From assembly GCA_037954235.1 (NCBI GenBank), contig JBBMOA010000015.1:4084001-4148000 (forward strand): a DNA stretch of 64,000 nt. The letters run 5' to 3'. Of this stretch, positions 35,497 to 48,500 are shown in pieces; position 1 is the stretch's first letter; each line of letters opens with the position of its first letter. The position numbers were made by a program, and so were the translations under genes. The DNA is from Aulostomus chinensis (taxonomy: Eukaryota; Chordata; Actinopteri; Syngnathiformes; Aulostomidae). Under the pieces are notes generated by a model that was not told the DNA's origin, made no database searches, and saw only the letters and a list, made by a program, of their open reading frames with translations.

Positions 35497-38400
35497 TCAG
35501 TATGGCTTGTAGCTGGTCTGGTGTCCCCCCCTTCTTGGAGTTTTACCGTAGCTGGCGCTGCCCTGACCTGTGGGGGGCAGAGAGAAGAACCACTGGTCAG
35601 AGAGCAGCTGGATTCTGTCTTTCCCCAACTCTGAAGCCCCCTCAGCAGCTGTTCAGCTGGCCTCCCACACACGATGACCGTGTCTTGTTTTTGTGACCGT
35701 TCGCTTTGAACAACTTGGATGTATTGAGCGCCGTTCCAAGGAGCTACACGTGTGATAGCGGTGAGACTGGTCGCCAAACACAACCACAGACAGAGATGTT
35801 CGGAATCTACGGAGTCTCAAACTCTGGACAGAACACGATGCGAGTGAAAAGAAGCGACTGTTTTTCAATCAACTGATTCGTTCATGGTTTCACTGTTTTG
35901 CAAAGCTCAGGTTTGATTGGTGAAAGCAAACTTTTATTCCATCACAGAACCTCTCATCTAGCACAGAGGATCAGGGAGCTGGAGCCTCCCGGCTGACGCT
36001 GGGTGAGGGGTGGGGGACGGGGGGGTGGGGTAAACACACGACTCCATCACAGGGGGTGGAGACAGTCAATTCACTCCCAAGGGAACTTCAGAGTATCAAA
36101 TTAACCCGGCTTGCATGTTTTTGGTCTGTCGAAGGAAACCGCAGAGACAATGGGAGAACATGCAACTCCACACCGTCGGGCCCCCGCAGGAACCTCCTTG
36201 CTGTGCGGTCCACAGACCGCCGCAGCACCCTGTTGCCCCCTCAATAATACTGGTTCATCATAGCCTCAATTATAAGCTTCCTCCTTCTTAATCAATTTCA
36301 TACAAATCTTCTAAAGCACTCCTGGATGTTTAAATTTTAAACCACAGAGCTCACAGCCCAGAAATGTACTTACTGTAATCATAACCAGGACCGTATCCAT
36401 AGTAACCAGAGGAGTAGTCGTAGTTGTTGTAGCCACTGTATCCACCGTAGCCGTAGCCTTGGTTACCATATCCCTGGTTCCAGTAGCCTCCATAGCCCTG
36501 GTTCCAGCCCTGGTTCTGACCTACAGGGTGCACCATTTCAGAGAAAGTTGAAAAAGTGGCGTCGCATTGAGACGACCCTTATTTAGACGCGAGACTCCTG
36601 AGGTTCGTGTTGACAGCAAGTCAACTGAACGTTGCTGAATATACTGGATTACAGAGAGTGTTACACCTTTGTGCCAATTCCAAGTCTTGAGAAACTTTGC
36701 AATACTGTAGTAACAGAAACGGTTAATGCGTCTCTGTATCCGACTGTCCCTACTGTAAGTTGTGGAACCTCACATTTTTCTAACCAGCCAGGAAGTAAAA
36801 TTATTGTGGAAGGGCCAAACAATGAAAAGTGCAAAAATCAAATGCCGTCTTCCTCACCTCCACGGCCCCTGCCTCCCCGCCCCCCGTAGCCACCGCCGCC
36901 GCCGCCACCACGTCCTCCTCCATACTGTTGCTGCTGTTGCTGGTAGACCTCCTTTGGCTGGGCGATCTTCAGTTCACACTGGGGAGGAGACAAAAAAACC
37001 TTCATACTCTACACGGACAGAGGAGCAAGACGAGCAACTGAAACACGTGTATGATGTGCGATTCCCCCGCCCCCTTTTTCCCCCTCCAGATGAGATTGAC
37101 ACTAAACAGTCGTTTGCCTTCAGCAAATACTTTGTGTGTATTAAGTTAAATTGCAAAAACCCTGCAAGTCATATAAACTGCCAACCCCTCCAGAGAGTAA
37201 GAGCACACGCACCCTGCCGCCCTCGATGTTGTGATACTTCTTCTCCAGGCACTTCTTGACGCTGGCTTCATCTTTATATGTGATGAAGATAAAACCCCTC
37301 CTCTTCTTTGATTTGGGGTCGATGGGAAGTTCAATTGTTTCGATCTGGCAGAGGAAAATGTAGGTGCTTGTTAAATGAGCGATCAAAAATGCACAAGTCA
37401 AGGCACATGCGGCTCTGAGACAATACAAGTGCAAGTGTTTTCTGTCAAACTACAGCCTGTTCCTGCTCCTCAGATATGCATTTATTCATTTTATCAACAC
37501 AGAAAACGCATTAAATCCATGAATATCTGGATCCTAAATAAGGCAGATGCAGCTGTGATTTTCACAAATAAAAAACACACACTGAGGAAGACGTACATAT
37601 TACATGAACCTACTGCATTCCATCAGAAGGGGTTTCTCCATTTAAGTGGAGTGAAGTGACCAAGGATGCAGGATAACAGGTGCAGAACCAGGGGAGAGGA
37701 AGACACCTGACATTTCTGAATATATTTGTATTGTTCAAATGAGCAGAACCGGTGCAGTTTTTTTTTTCCTCTTCTTTGCGCAAAATAATGTGATAGAGAC
37801 GATTGATGGGCTTTGCAAAGGCTTTGGAAATAAAGAACTTTTCAAATGAAGTGTTAACATAAATATATTTTTCATGATGCACACATTTAGTGAATCTCTA
37901 ACTTGCTTCAAACAGAAATGGCAACATCTATAAAGGCCATCAGCAATGACCTTATATCACGTGACCCCTGAACCGACCTCTCCGAAGGCTCCGAAGTATT
38001 CCCTGATGGTATCCTCAGTCGCCTCTGGGTTCAGACCGCCAACAAAGATCTTCTTGACAGGCTCCTTCTTCATGGCCATCGCCCTCTTGGGGTCGATCTG
38101 ACGCCCGTCCAGTCTGTGCTCTTTCTGCTCCAACACCTGTGGGGTTGCAGGAAGAGTGGAGAAGCGCAGTCCGTTTAGAGATGGAAAACGGAAGTTCCAA
38201 ATGTATGAAAAACAAACTGCGATATTATTTCATATTTTAGGATTTTACTCAGATGTCAAAAACGTCACAAAATAATCGTGAACACAAGTCAGCTGTAGAT
38301 GTACGGAAAATAATATTTCGGAGTCAATCCAAGCCTCAGAGTGGACGAATAAATGCAACAATAAACCCAGATGGGGCTTCTTTTTCTGGGTACGATTTCA

Positions 38401-39100
38401 ACAGAACCACCAGCCTTCATGTCATCGTGGACGACTGATAAAACAAGCAGCCAGGTAACAAACAGGCGACCCACCTTGTCGACACTAGCGGAATCTTTGA
38501 AGAGAACAAATCCGAATCCTCGAGACCTGCCAGTGTTTGAGTCCATTTTGATGGTACAGTCCGACACTTCGCCAAACTTGGTGAAGTAATCCTTCAGGTC
38601 TTTTTTACTTGTATCCCAGCTGAGGCCACCCACGAACATTTTACTGTAACCGCAGAAGCACACAGGGGTTTAATTCCTACTTCTGTAGGGGAGCCTAAGA
38701 GTTTGTGGCTGAAATTAATTTTTAAATAAGCCCAAAAAACTCCTGCAGATGAGAACACGTTACTTATTTTTATGTTGTACTCAGCGAAGTGGTTTACTCT
38801 GCCTCTACTTCATCTCTGCACCCCCCCCCCCCCATACATTACACTGATTGATCAAAAGCAGCACTTTTTTTTTTTTTTTGCAAAACAAGGAGTGTTAACA
38901 GTGCGACTGCTCTCTAAAGTGACAGACAACACTCACCCAGCATCCTCCTCTCCTTTGCTGGCATCAATCTTGCCTCCATCTGTGCCGTTGTCCTGGACAA
39001 AATCGCCACCCATCACCTCCTGCTCCGCTCCATTCTGGTCGTCCTCTCCTTCGCCGTTCTGCTCCGATGTCTCCATGAGCAGATTCTCTGCATCTGCCAT
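35497..39100 (-). CDS. hnrnpab: hnRNP A/B (two-RRM RNA-binding protein)
   Basis: Seven coding exons join in phase to 320 residues: 39100-38937, 38643-38475, 38136-37978, 37344-37213, 36978-36858, 36520-36374 and 35567-35497. The N terminus is acidic and Gln/Asn/Glu-rich (1-54). RRM1 carries RNP2 MFVGGL (57-62) and RNP1 RGFGFVLF (96-103). RRM2 carries IFVGGL (141-146) and RGFIFITY (180-187). The tail is a polyglutamine and RGG stretch (KEVYQQQQQQYGGGRGG), then Tyr/Gly/Asn repeats of the WNQGYG type, ending YGKTPRRGG and the C-terminal YKPY typical of this family and its nuclear-transport signal. The wording of RRM1 (SWDTSKKDLKDYFTKFGEV) favours hnRNP A/B over hnRNP D or D-like. It binds RNA and single-stranded DNA and acts in splicing, mRNA transport and stability in the nucleus and cytoplasm. 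Exon 6 can also be read through its donor to a stop after KYISGL. Two teleost paralogues exist; which one this is remains open. Confidence 0.97.
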
Positions 39101-39126
39101 TCTGACAGTGGGTTCTTTGACAAGGG

Positions 39127-40310
39127 ACTGAGTCCCAACAACAAAAAATTGCAGGGATTAGAAATCCCCCAAATCAATAAGACAGATAGTCTAAGTGAAG
39201 TTAAAGCTTAAAATTACATAATGTACTTTTGGATGGGTGCAACCTCAACAATTCATCGAAATCTTGCTGATATCATAAGATTGGCTGGACCAAGATTCAA
39301 AGAATTATTCATTTTTTATTAAAAATTGTGGTACCACAGAGATGCTTGTCAACAAGTTACATTCTCCCATTTCTTCAGGTACAGTTCTCCCCACAACAGA
39401 AGGACCCAACTATCACGTCTACATGGATCTTCAGCCTAAAACGTGACTGTTGTAAGAGTTTACATTCACGCCAACATCGCGGCTCATCGATCGAAATATG
39501 AGCAATTTCTGACAAAAAAAAAAAACGGTTCAGCCGACCGAGTTAGTCCTTCCACAACCGTTACTCGTGAGGTTTGTTGCATTGCTGGCCACATACTTGC
39601 AAGTTAATTTCATACACTCAACCAAAGACAGTTTAGAAGACACTTTCTAGCTTCAAGTCGCTACCGCAGTGTGCAAATAACAAAAGCTGCCGTTTGAATG
39701 TTAGCAAAGCTCGCGCACAACTACTAACATGCTACTAACAGAACCGCGCACAGCTGCTGGTTTGCTTCGATTTAAACACGTTTTAGTCATAACAACGAAG
39801 CCGTCAGTCACTGTCGACTCTCCACGGTGTGTTTAAGTTGACCGCGCTTTACTCCGCTGCCGCTCGGGGCAGCGAGTGCGGGCCCGGCTAGCAGGTAGCC
39901 AGCGGAGCAGCATCCAAACGACCGGTAGCGCCGCCGTTCGCACATTAAACGCGTCATAATTAGACTCAAAAGACTGAGCGAGTGCTTAAATTCTACTACA
40001 GGTATGGACGTGGGGGGAGCCATTCATTCACCCTACGTAACCACCTTAAATTAGCCGCAGCGTGCTAACAGGCAACTTAGCTTGCTTACAGGGCTAATGA
40101 AACGACATTATAAGAATGAGGAAATGTGGATGGCAAGCACGTCATCGAGATTAACGGCGACGTAGGGAGTAATTTTGTCGCCCACGTTCCAAGACACGAT
40201 TGATATCCAAGGGTGCTTACTTTAAAAGAAAATACCAAAAGATGCCGACGCGCCGCTCAAAATGGACACTCTCCAAATTCGCCGCTAACTCGTGGCAACA
40301 TATATACGAC
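39127..40310 (-). promoter_or_regulatory. hnrnpab: hnRNP A/B leader exon and promoter
   Basis: An acceptor at ACTCAG opens the coding exon's leader at 39127. A non-coding first exon probably ends at 40221 (donor GTAAGC) and starts around 40275. A TATATA motif at about 40299-40307 and minus-strand CCAAT boxes (ATTGG on plus at 40357-40361 and 40399-40403) lie upstream. The interval between the exons is CpG-containing near 39.80-40.0 kb. The positions are inferred from consensus signals. Confidence 0.55.
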
Positions 40311-41329
40311 CGGATGTGACAGCGCGTTGGGGTACGTTGAAACAAGGAAGCCCCTGATTGGACAGAAATAGAGTTCGTATTTATGAAGGTGTTAATTTAT
40401 TGGTTGGTGTGATCGTTAACGACAAAAGGCGAATGTCCTTCCTGTAGCACGTCCGCTGTCCCTGGACTTGTTCGAACTGGAGTCAATTTTACCGTGACAT
40501 CTGGAAACAGCCCTATATTTGGTGACAATAACTGGCTTTATAACCGAGTTAACCAAGTTAATCACGATTCTACGACGCTCGGTGGTAAAGAAAAGGCCCC
40601 CATGCTGGTTCCTAAAGTGATGGAGCGACGACAAAGCCAACAGAACCGCGGCGTCCTCTTTGTGCACGTTTCATTAGGCGTTGAACAGAATTACGTGTCA
40701 ATGGCTACGGTCGGTGATTTGACACATTAAACATATATAATAAATGTGATGAAATCATTTGTTGTTCTTCTTCTTCTAATTCATGAAAAACCAAGTTATA
40801 TTAACGTAGGACTTAATTTTTCACAATAGTGGTGTTAACAGCTCAAAAGGAAACTTGTTCTAAGTTATTAAAGCTGCTTTTTCTCAAAATCACACGTGAA
40901 GTTAATTTAGCTGGGTTGTTGTTTTGTTTTTGTTTTTGTTTTAGAAAATAATCAATTTTCCGGAATAAATGAAATATATACCATTCATTATTTTTGTCAA
41001 GATAGTGAATTATGTCATCTCAAGAAAACTTGCTTTTGTTTTATCAAAATAATGAGATAATCTAACCTCTTATAATAGAGAGGATAACTTAATAATGAAC
41101 TCAAGACTGCTCCTGGCTTACCTAATTTCTTGACATATTCCATGCAACGTTCATTAAAAAGGTTTTTCCTAAATTATTAAAATTTTCCTTATATATTCTT
41201 GTAATATTCTATATTTTCTTCACAATCAGTGTAGTATTTTCATCCCTTGTTGAGATATTGTACATTTTTTATTCAGGACAAATATCACTCCTACATAAAT
41301 AGAGCAAAGGCCTGGGGACATAAGAATTT

Positions 41330-41683
41330 CCATCCAACCAGTTTTCACTGCTTATCCTGTTAAGGGTCATAGGGGGGTGGAGCCTATCCCAGCAGCCTTC
41401 CCCCAGGACAGGTCACCATTCAAAGGCAGGGCCAACACATAGAGACAGACAACCATTCACACTCACAGCCACACCTACGGTCAATTTAGAGTCTGGATTA
41501 ACTTCATCCCCTCTTGATGTCTTTGGACTGTGGGAGGAAGCTGGAGTACCAGAGAGAACCCACGCAGGAACAGGGAGAACATGGAGACTCACACAGAAAG
41601 ATCCCGTGCTCCAGCCGCGACTTGAGCCCTGAATCTTCTTGCTGTAAAACAACAGTGCAGACCACTGCACCACCGTGCCACCC
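41330..41683 (-). repeat. tRNA-headed SINE, copy 3
   Basis: Reverse-oriented copy of the family at 3207. Read on the minus strand it starts at GTGGCACGGTGGTGCAGTGG, passes the CAGTCCAAAGACATCAAG and AATTGACCGTAGGTGTGG landmarks, and ends with CTTAACAGGATAAGCAGTG and a GGTTGGATGG tail. This is the most complete of the three copies. An (AT)n/(AC)n microsatellite borders its 5' end (about 41692-41753). Confidence 0.85.
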
Positions 41684-41687
41684 GACA

Positions 41688-41691
<4 letters not shown>

Positions 41692-41753
<62 letters not shown>
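41692..41753. repeat. (AT)n then (AC)n microsatellite
   Basis: Alternating TA, then a short ATAC transition, then CA units, abutting SINE copy 3. Directly visible. Confidence 0.93.
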
Positions 41754-41754
<1 letters not shown>

Positions 41755-41759
41755 TTTTA

Positions 41760-43425
41760 TACATTGTTGGTCAGATGGATAGATAAATGAGGAAAAGTAG
41801 TTTTAGTTTTTTTAAAATCTCTATCGAGGTGAACTAACCCTGAGTGAGACGAATATCTGGGTTCAACAGATTAACAGATATGAGGTGGTGCCAAATACTA
41901 CGGTCTCACAGGTACAAGGCCACTGGTCCTCAGGGTGCCACTGACTGCTTCACCCTGGCAACTTCAACAGCCACCTGCCTGCCAGGAGCAAGTCGAGGCA
42001 TGACCTGAGCGTGCGCACACACACGCACACACACACACACACACAGTTGTTTTCTAGCAGTGGTCACTTGAAAACAGAACAGTGAGAGCTGCAGCAACCG
42101 CAGGTAAGAACCCTGCATCCTTCCTCACTGTAGACAGTAATTAATTTAGTAATTTAATTCATTAAGTTTACGCGAGCAAAAAACATTTTCCCCTTTGCTG
42201 ATTGGAACTGTATGTAGTCAACAGAAATGTACCCAAATTCAACAAATGTTTGGATGTTTAACCGTCATAAACAACAATCTCGACGCTCTTGTGAGGTGAT
42301 TTTAGTTTCTGGAAGATCAGATCAGAAAATCCAGAACAGGATTAAACATTGAATTGAGGGAATCGGAGCCATTTTATCGTTTCCTCATTATTTTGGACAA
42401 ACATTTGTGGCAGATGTTTCATAAAAGTTTGCCTACTTCAAACAGCATGAGTGTAAAGTAATCAGTTACAGTAATCTTTGTTTTTTCTGAAGTATATCTT
42501 ACTATCATAACGACTGCTTCCCTCGCCTCAAAGTAGAAGTGCCTGCAGTAAAGTCTGGAGTAACTTTCCTTCACAAAAATAAAAAGTGGGGCTCATGAAT
42601 GCAAGGAAGTTGCTCAGCGACACCTACAAGTCTGACATTTTTGTCTGCCGCACCCCTATTTTGGTTTTTGTAAAATTCACTGTATAAAAAAAAAAAAATT
42701 CCAAGTGTTCCATTCATGTCTGTGTGTACTATTCAGTCCTGATGGCGTCTGACTGGGGTTGCTGTGATGGCAGTGTTGTTAAATGATTGTCCGAATATAC
42801 CAATCACTAACTACACTACCAATACAACCACCACCACACACACACACACACCTCAGACTTATTTAGATCCAGGCCAGAGGATGAAATCACCGTTTCAAGG
42901 TGACTGTAAATGTTTTCAGACAACTTCACTCTGGAGTCCATGGTGGCTTTTCACTTTATATCAAAGGCTACTTCAGGTCCACGTGTCCAACCTTAGATTC
43001 ATAACTTCAGTTTAGTGATCCACATGATTTCTACTCTGACACTCATGCTGAGAATTTTGACACGCTACCAAATGCATAAATGAGTAAAAATCACCTTCGA
43101 AAAACGACAGAAGTCCGGCCAGCGCTGAAGCAGAGAAACCCGGCGGGACCGAAGTCAGCATCTGCCGTCATGTAGCGCAGCCTAAGTGGCTTCATCTTCT
43201 CCAAAGTCCTTGAAGTACTTAACTACATAAGCAATGATGGAGGTTGTCATTGAGCAACTAACCTGTGACGTTTACAAAAAAAAAAAAAGGTAGGAGAAAA
43301 CATTGGTTACCATGGTGACGTAGCCAGTTTAAAAAAAATATGGTCCAAACACTATGACCCTGGACCCCCCCATTGAAATGTGAAATTCAAAAAAGGACAC
43401 TTTAGACCCGGTAGAGCTGACGCGA
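41760..43425. other. Gene-free stretch
   Basis: No exon supported. A short CA tract at about 42021-42044 and small homopolymer runs are the only features I see. Confidence 0.5.
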
Positions 43426-43429
43426 CGCA

Positions 43430-43435
43430 TTTATT
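43430..43435 (-). terminator. PolyA signal of the BTG-family gene
   Basis: AATAAA on the minus strand, 236 bp beyond the TGA stop of the BTG-family gene. Confidence 0.6.
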
Positions 43436-43670
43436 TCTTTTCAATGACAGTTCAATGTTACTTTATTCACAGTTACTTAGGTTTAAAAACACATTTACAA
43501 GTGGAATTATTTAAAATCTTGAATATTTCAAGTTTAAAAACATACTTAAACAGCATTGCTTTAAATCAATATTACTTTAAATCATGTATGAATCATACTC
43601 ATCCTTTAAGATGCATAAACTGGCCCGAAACCCCCCCCCCCAACTCTGGTCGGGTGTTGAAGGCTCAAGC

Positions 43671-45548
43671 TCAGGACCGGGATTTGCTGACCCAGTGGTA
43701 CTTGTCCACGCGAGGCCCAGTAAAGGTGAAAGTGGCTCGGTAGGACTTGAAGCCTTTCTGGCTTGAGAACTGGGGGGGCGGACCTCCAGCTGGAGGGGCA
43801 TGAGGTGGGAATGCCTCCCCAGCAAAGCCCTTCCGCTTTGGGTAAGTTAGCCAGGTCTGAGGGGCGCCTGGAGCAAACTCGCTGAACTGAGGACGAGAGC
43901 AGCAGAGGAGACACGTTAGAGTGGCTCAACCCAGTAACAAGCACTGACACACGCAGACGTCGTCTCCACCCACCCGGTAGACACTGTTGGGGTTGCTGAC
44001 GGTTGGGATGGTTTTGGGCTCAGGGTTGGTGGGCAGGACTGGGGCAGGACACAGAGCTGATAGACTGCTGCTGCTGTTCATGCTGTTATCTGCACCCTCC
44101 TCCTCATCTGAAGAGCTTCCCGATTGGATGTCGAGGCTGGCACGCTCTACGGCATCATGGATACGCCGAGAAAATTCCCCGTCCGGACGTCGACAACTGT
44201 CCACCACTGAGACGCAGAATGGAGTGCTGTGTTCACCGTACCTGCAAGGGCAGAAACACAAAGAAACCCCTCACACTCCAACATTCCCTATGACCTTGAA
44301 ACACTTGAGCCCCTTCTGGTGGCAGGAGACACACCAGGTAGTTTTGACTTATAATATCAGAACAAAATCAGGGGGTTTCAGCTCTATTGGTCAGGTTTAG
44401 ACACAAACCCATACTTTTCAGGAAATCGTGGCTTGGGTTAAAATATCCACATTTTGGCTCCAGAGAGGAAAGGTTCAGTAAGACTTCTTCCAGGTGACCC
44501 TCATCCACTCTGCGTTTACGCCTGCTTGTTTTCTGTCCAGTCTCTAGTAGCTGGATATTTGCCGACTTTATCGTCACAGATCTTCTGTTGTGCAGCCTGA
44601 CCTGCATGACACCTCTCCAGGATCGACCCACACAGTCAGCTCCTGGGGCAGCCCCAGGTCCTCATAGCGCACTGCGCTCTGCTCGCAGGCCTGCTGCAAC
44701 ACCGGGTCCTGCAGCCACACACGGTTCATTCGCAGACACCTGGAAAAGACAGCGGCGGCGTCTGTCCTCTGAGCTGCTGCCAATATTTCCCATGTAGTTT
44801 GATGTACATAAAGGAACAATTAACAGTATAAAAAACACATTAACAGCAGGCTCTAAAGTCAAACTTGTATTATACGTGTTTATGAGTTTGCAGATTTACA
44901 ACATTTTTACTGCCATTTTGAGTGTCCATATTTTGTGCCCTCAAAATTAGTATTTTCTACCAAATACCTAACATTCCCCAAGGCAGTAGGCTGCATATTT
45001 TAGATAAAAAACATCATGACTGCACACTCCCATGAATTTATGATGCAAAATGGGTTTCTTACATGCATCTGATTTCAACTGTCTCGTCAGTGGACACTAA
45101 CTGAAGTGGTTCACTACACAGCTTAGGGCTCACTTGAAACATAGGGTAAAGGACAAGGCCTACGTTCACCCATTTACCCCTCTTCTTTTTAAAGATACAT
45201 TGAAGTGGCCTTAAAAAGGGAACACAAGACTTCTACCCTTCAGCTCCCTTAGGGGCGCGCGCACACACACACACGAGAGAAGGGTATCCATCCTCTTGTC
45301 CAATACTTATGTGCCCAATGACATGCAAAGACAACAAGGTGCTGCTGCTCTCATCCACTAACGGGTTGCACCAACCTGTAGGCCTGTCCTTTGGCGGGTG
45401 CGTTCGGGTGCCAATGGTTCTTGTAGTTCTCAAACAAAGCAGATGTGAGGGCAGCGGCGAAACGCTCCCTGCTGTCATTATCCAGGCAACCATATCTTTT
45501 CACCAGCCGAGCCACAAAGAACACAGCAGCAGCAATCTCCTCCTTCAT
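43671..45548 (-). CDS. BTG/TOB-family antiproliferative protein (BTG3/BTG4-like)
   Basis: Four exons join in phase to 264 residues: 45548-45376 (ATG; donor GTTGGT), 44739-44602 (donor GTCAGG), 44241-43974 (donor GTGGGT) and 43886-43671 (acceptor CCTCAG; TGA stop). The first exon starts MKEEIAAAVFFVARLVKR, the hallmark of this family. Box A falls at about 42-62 (YKNHWHPNAPAKGQAYR then CLRM), and box B at about 86-107 (LGLPQELTVWVDPGEVSCRY). A Ser/Asp/Glu-rich segment (SGSSSDEEE) and a proline-rich middle follow, as in BTG3, and the C-terminal block TWLTYPKRKG resembles the corresponding part of BTG4. BTG proteins bind the CAF1/CCR4-NOT deadenylase through box A/B and slow cell division; BTG4 is maternal. 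BTG3 versus BTG4 is not settled, and 264 residues is close to BTG3 (about 250) and longer than BTG4 (about 220). Confidence 0.93.
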
Positions 45549-48500
45549 GGCTCCAACAATCTCAAGTCCACCAACCCTGAACCTGCACTGTTAAAACTTC
45601 TCATAGGATAAAACATGTAGGATGAGCCTACTGTTACTGAAAAGTAAAGGTAAAACTAACTAACTGGAGGCCGGACAACTCAAGCAAACAGATTTGCTGC
45701 CAGAGCTCTAGAGAGAACTCAGCATTGATTTATGACGCTGCGACATCAATGGACACATGTATGTTGAGGCGTGTACATGCAGCAGCAGCTCGCTCACTCC
45801 AGAAACTGCACACACAACAGAAACTAAAAGAGTCGCTCCATCGTTGGACTCCAGTGGTGATGAAACCTCACTTCAGCTGTTTGACAAGGGAACACACCTG
45901 CAGCTGGTTGGCTTAATGAGTGTGTGTGTGTGTGTGTGTGTGTGTGCGCAAAGGTGTGAATTTTCCGATTAAAGCGTGTAGATTTGAACATTTGACACTG
46001 CTACATACTTTATTCACCGAGCAAGTTATTGCTGCACCTGGATAAACCCGAGGCAGCACAGCAAAACATGGATGAGTGAGGCGTTCATGGGACTCTGCTC
46101 CCACAAGATGAGACTTTTTGGTGTGACCCCCCCCCCCTCACTTTTCACTTTAATTATTAAATTGGCACTTATGAGTGAAGCTGTCTGAAAAAACATGGAA
46201 GTTTGGAAAACAGTGGCAATTGTTAATGAGCATAGGTTAGTTCCATTAATGTTAGAAACTGTTAGTTACATGCAGCCCTTGTCCTGTTGCCACATTTTTT
46301 AATGTTGCCTTTTATAATCACTGGGGATGAAGGCTCTTGTCTGCAGGTCACCGCTATTGGCAGTTACCAGTAATTTTTTTTTGGCATATCGGTATCAGTT
46401 GGCTGATATCTAAAGAGGTCCAAGTTTTCCAAGTTTTGTAAATTTAAACTTTTTTTTTGTACAGATGTAATCAACACACAAGAAATAAATCATTACAATA
46501 GCCATCACGGGGTATATATATATATTTTTTTTTTTTAATTTTTGTGTGTACATTGAATTTATATAAAGCCAAACCCATTTTGTCAAAGGAAAATGAAAAA
46601 CATTATTTCAACAAAAAAAAAACAACTTCATCATAGAAATTCATCAGGTGAACGAGCCAAAACGTTTCGAGACAGCAATAATAAAAGCTGAGCAGACACC
46701 AAAGTGCAAACAATCAGTGGAAGAAGAGAAAACGTACAAAAATATTATAGATTCTCTTCTTTTGCAAAACAGCAGGTTTGTCAGTTAATAACAACTTCCA
46801 TAAATATTTAAAATCTGAATGTGGGAAAAAATTTGGGGTCAAAGACAGGACTGTAGTTTTTCAATAAAAACCCAACACTGAGTTTATCTAGTGGAGGGTG
46901 CACTGAACAATCAAATCTATGGCTGTGTCCAGGAAGCAGAAGCATCTCGCAGGCCTCCAGGATGCTTCCTGCTCCCGTCCTCAGGATCAGCGGCGCTTCC
47001 TCACCAGTACCGCGCGGGTGAAGCCGGCATAGTTGAAGAAATGTAACAGTGCTTTAGTTTTGTTCAACAAGGAAAAGGTGCTTCAGCGAGAATAAAAACA
47101 AAGTCAAACTTGAGTACAGGCAAAGAAACAGGCTGCGCATCTGGAGGGAGACTGGCCCATTAAACACTGGAGTCTAAAATTTAAAAAAATAAACAGGAGG
47201 AACAACACTCGAAAGTCCACTGATCGAAAGGTTTTCAGAATTAAGAAATCTAATCACATGGCACACACTGGTGAAAAGAACATCAAACGGACATTTTTAA
47301 AGAGGTTCTCTGAGGTTATCGGGAGGGAACTATTTTACGTTCTGTCTTTCAAACGCAAGCTCTTAAAAACGATGAAGCGCTACACGATCGAGATCCGTCA
47401 TCGGTCGGGAGAAACCGCACCGATGCTCCCCTCCAACACAAAAAAACTGCTTCACTCAAACAAGCGTAGTGTTCGGTGCGAGGAGTCGAATAACTCCTCG
47501 GTGACACTGTTTCCTCTGTTACGTGGAGTGTGTGACCAACACAAGGCCTGTCGAAGTGGGCAAGCCTTGGAGCAACAGCGAGACCCCAAAGAGCCACCAC
47601 ATCGATGAAATATTCAGAGCTGGACGTCCGAGGCCTCCGTGGGTGGACTGACGCTGTCGTCACGTGACCACAGGCGAGACCGTTTCAAGGTGGCGAGAAG
47701 TCTATTAATAACATCCAGCGAGCAGCTCCTATCTCTAACAAACCACCTTCAGTTGAGTTGAGATTATTCCAACATCAACGCACTTTTTTTTAAACCGCCA
47801 TCAGCTGGTGTGGGACTGGAGAACGGCAACAACTTGTGAAGAGGAAGAAATCAGATTGGAGGCGTCTGCTAAGCCAGACATGAGGGAAATAAAGGCTAAA
47901 GTAGAATAAAACAGTCGAGTAGAACAGCGGAGCCAACTCTCAGATGTGAAATGTGACATGACAAAACTATGGAGATTTTGTAAACTGCCACGAGTTTTTC
48001 AAAATTTTCCTTGACATTTTAAAGACTAAAAGATTAATCCGAGTAATCATGACAATCACTGAGATCAGAGCTCAACAGTTTTGTGTTTTTCACTGTAGCC
48101 ACTCAGTATTTATGGACGTGTCAATACATTTGAATTTCCTCTTCTGCAATTTTTAGGAGTCATTAAGAGTCTGCTGATAGTTTCCTGCAGCCTTGACAGA
48201 TGGCGGTTTGTGTTTCAACGGGAGTTCAGGTTTACCACCGTCAACATGAAGATGCTGTTGAAACGATGTGGAGCACTAAGTTACAAACCTCAAAAAAGAA
48301 TAATAATAATAATAATAATAAAGCATTCCAGTGTAAGCAATTGATATTTTTTCAAGCAGGAATGGAAAACAGCACCAGTTAAACTGTATTCTTATTGACT
48401 TAAGAGTCAAATAAATAAACGAGTCATCTTAATGTTACAATAAATCAATGTCTGCAATAATTCAAACATCGATAAAACAAGTGAAAAAATACTGTAATTG

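Noticed and set aside
46990..47045. Minus-strand fragment ending FFNYAGFTRAVLVRKRR then stop, resembling the FFNYAG motif of beta-glucuronidase
   Set aside because: Only about 20 residues, a stop 36 codons upstream in the same frame, no convincing acceptor and no neighbouring exons of that enzyme. Chance or a tiny relic cannot be separated.
47258..47608. Plus-strand frame of 116 codons, Lys/Arg-rich
   Set aside because: No family resemblance, no splice context, and it lies in A+T-rich UTR-like sequence.
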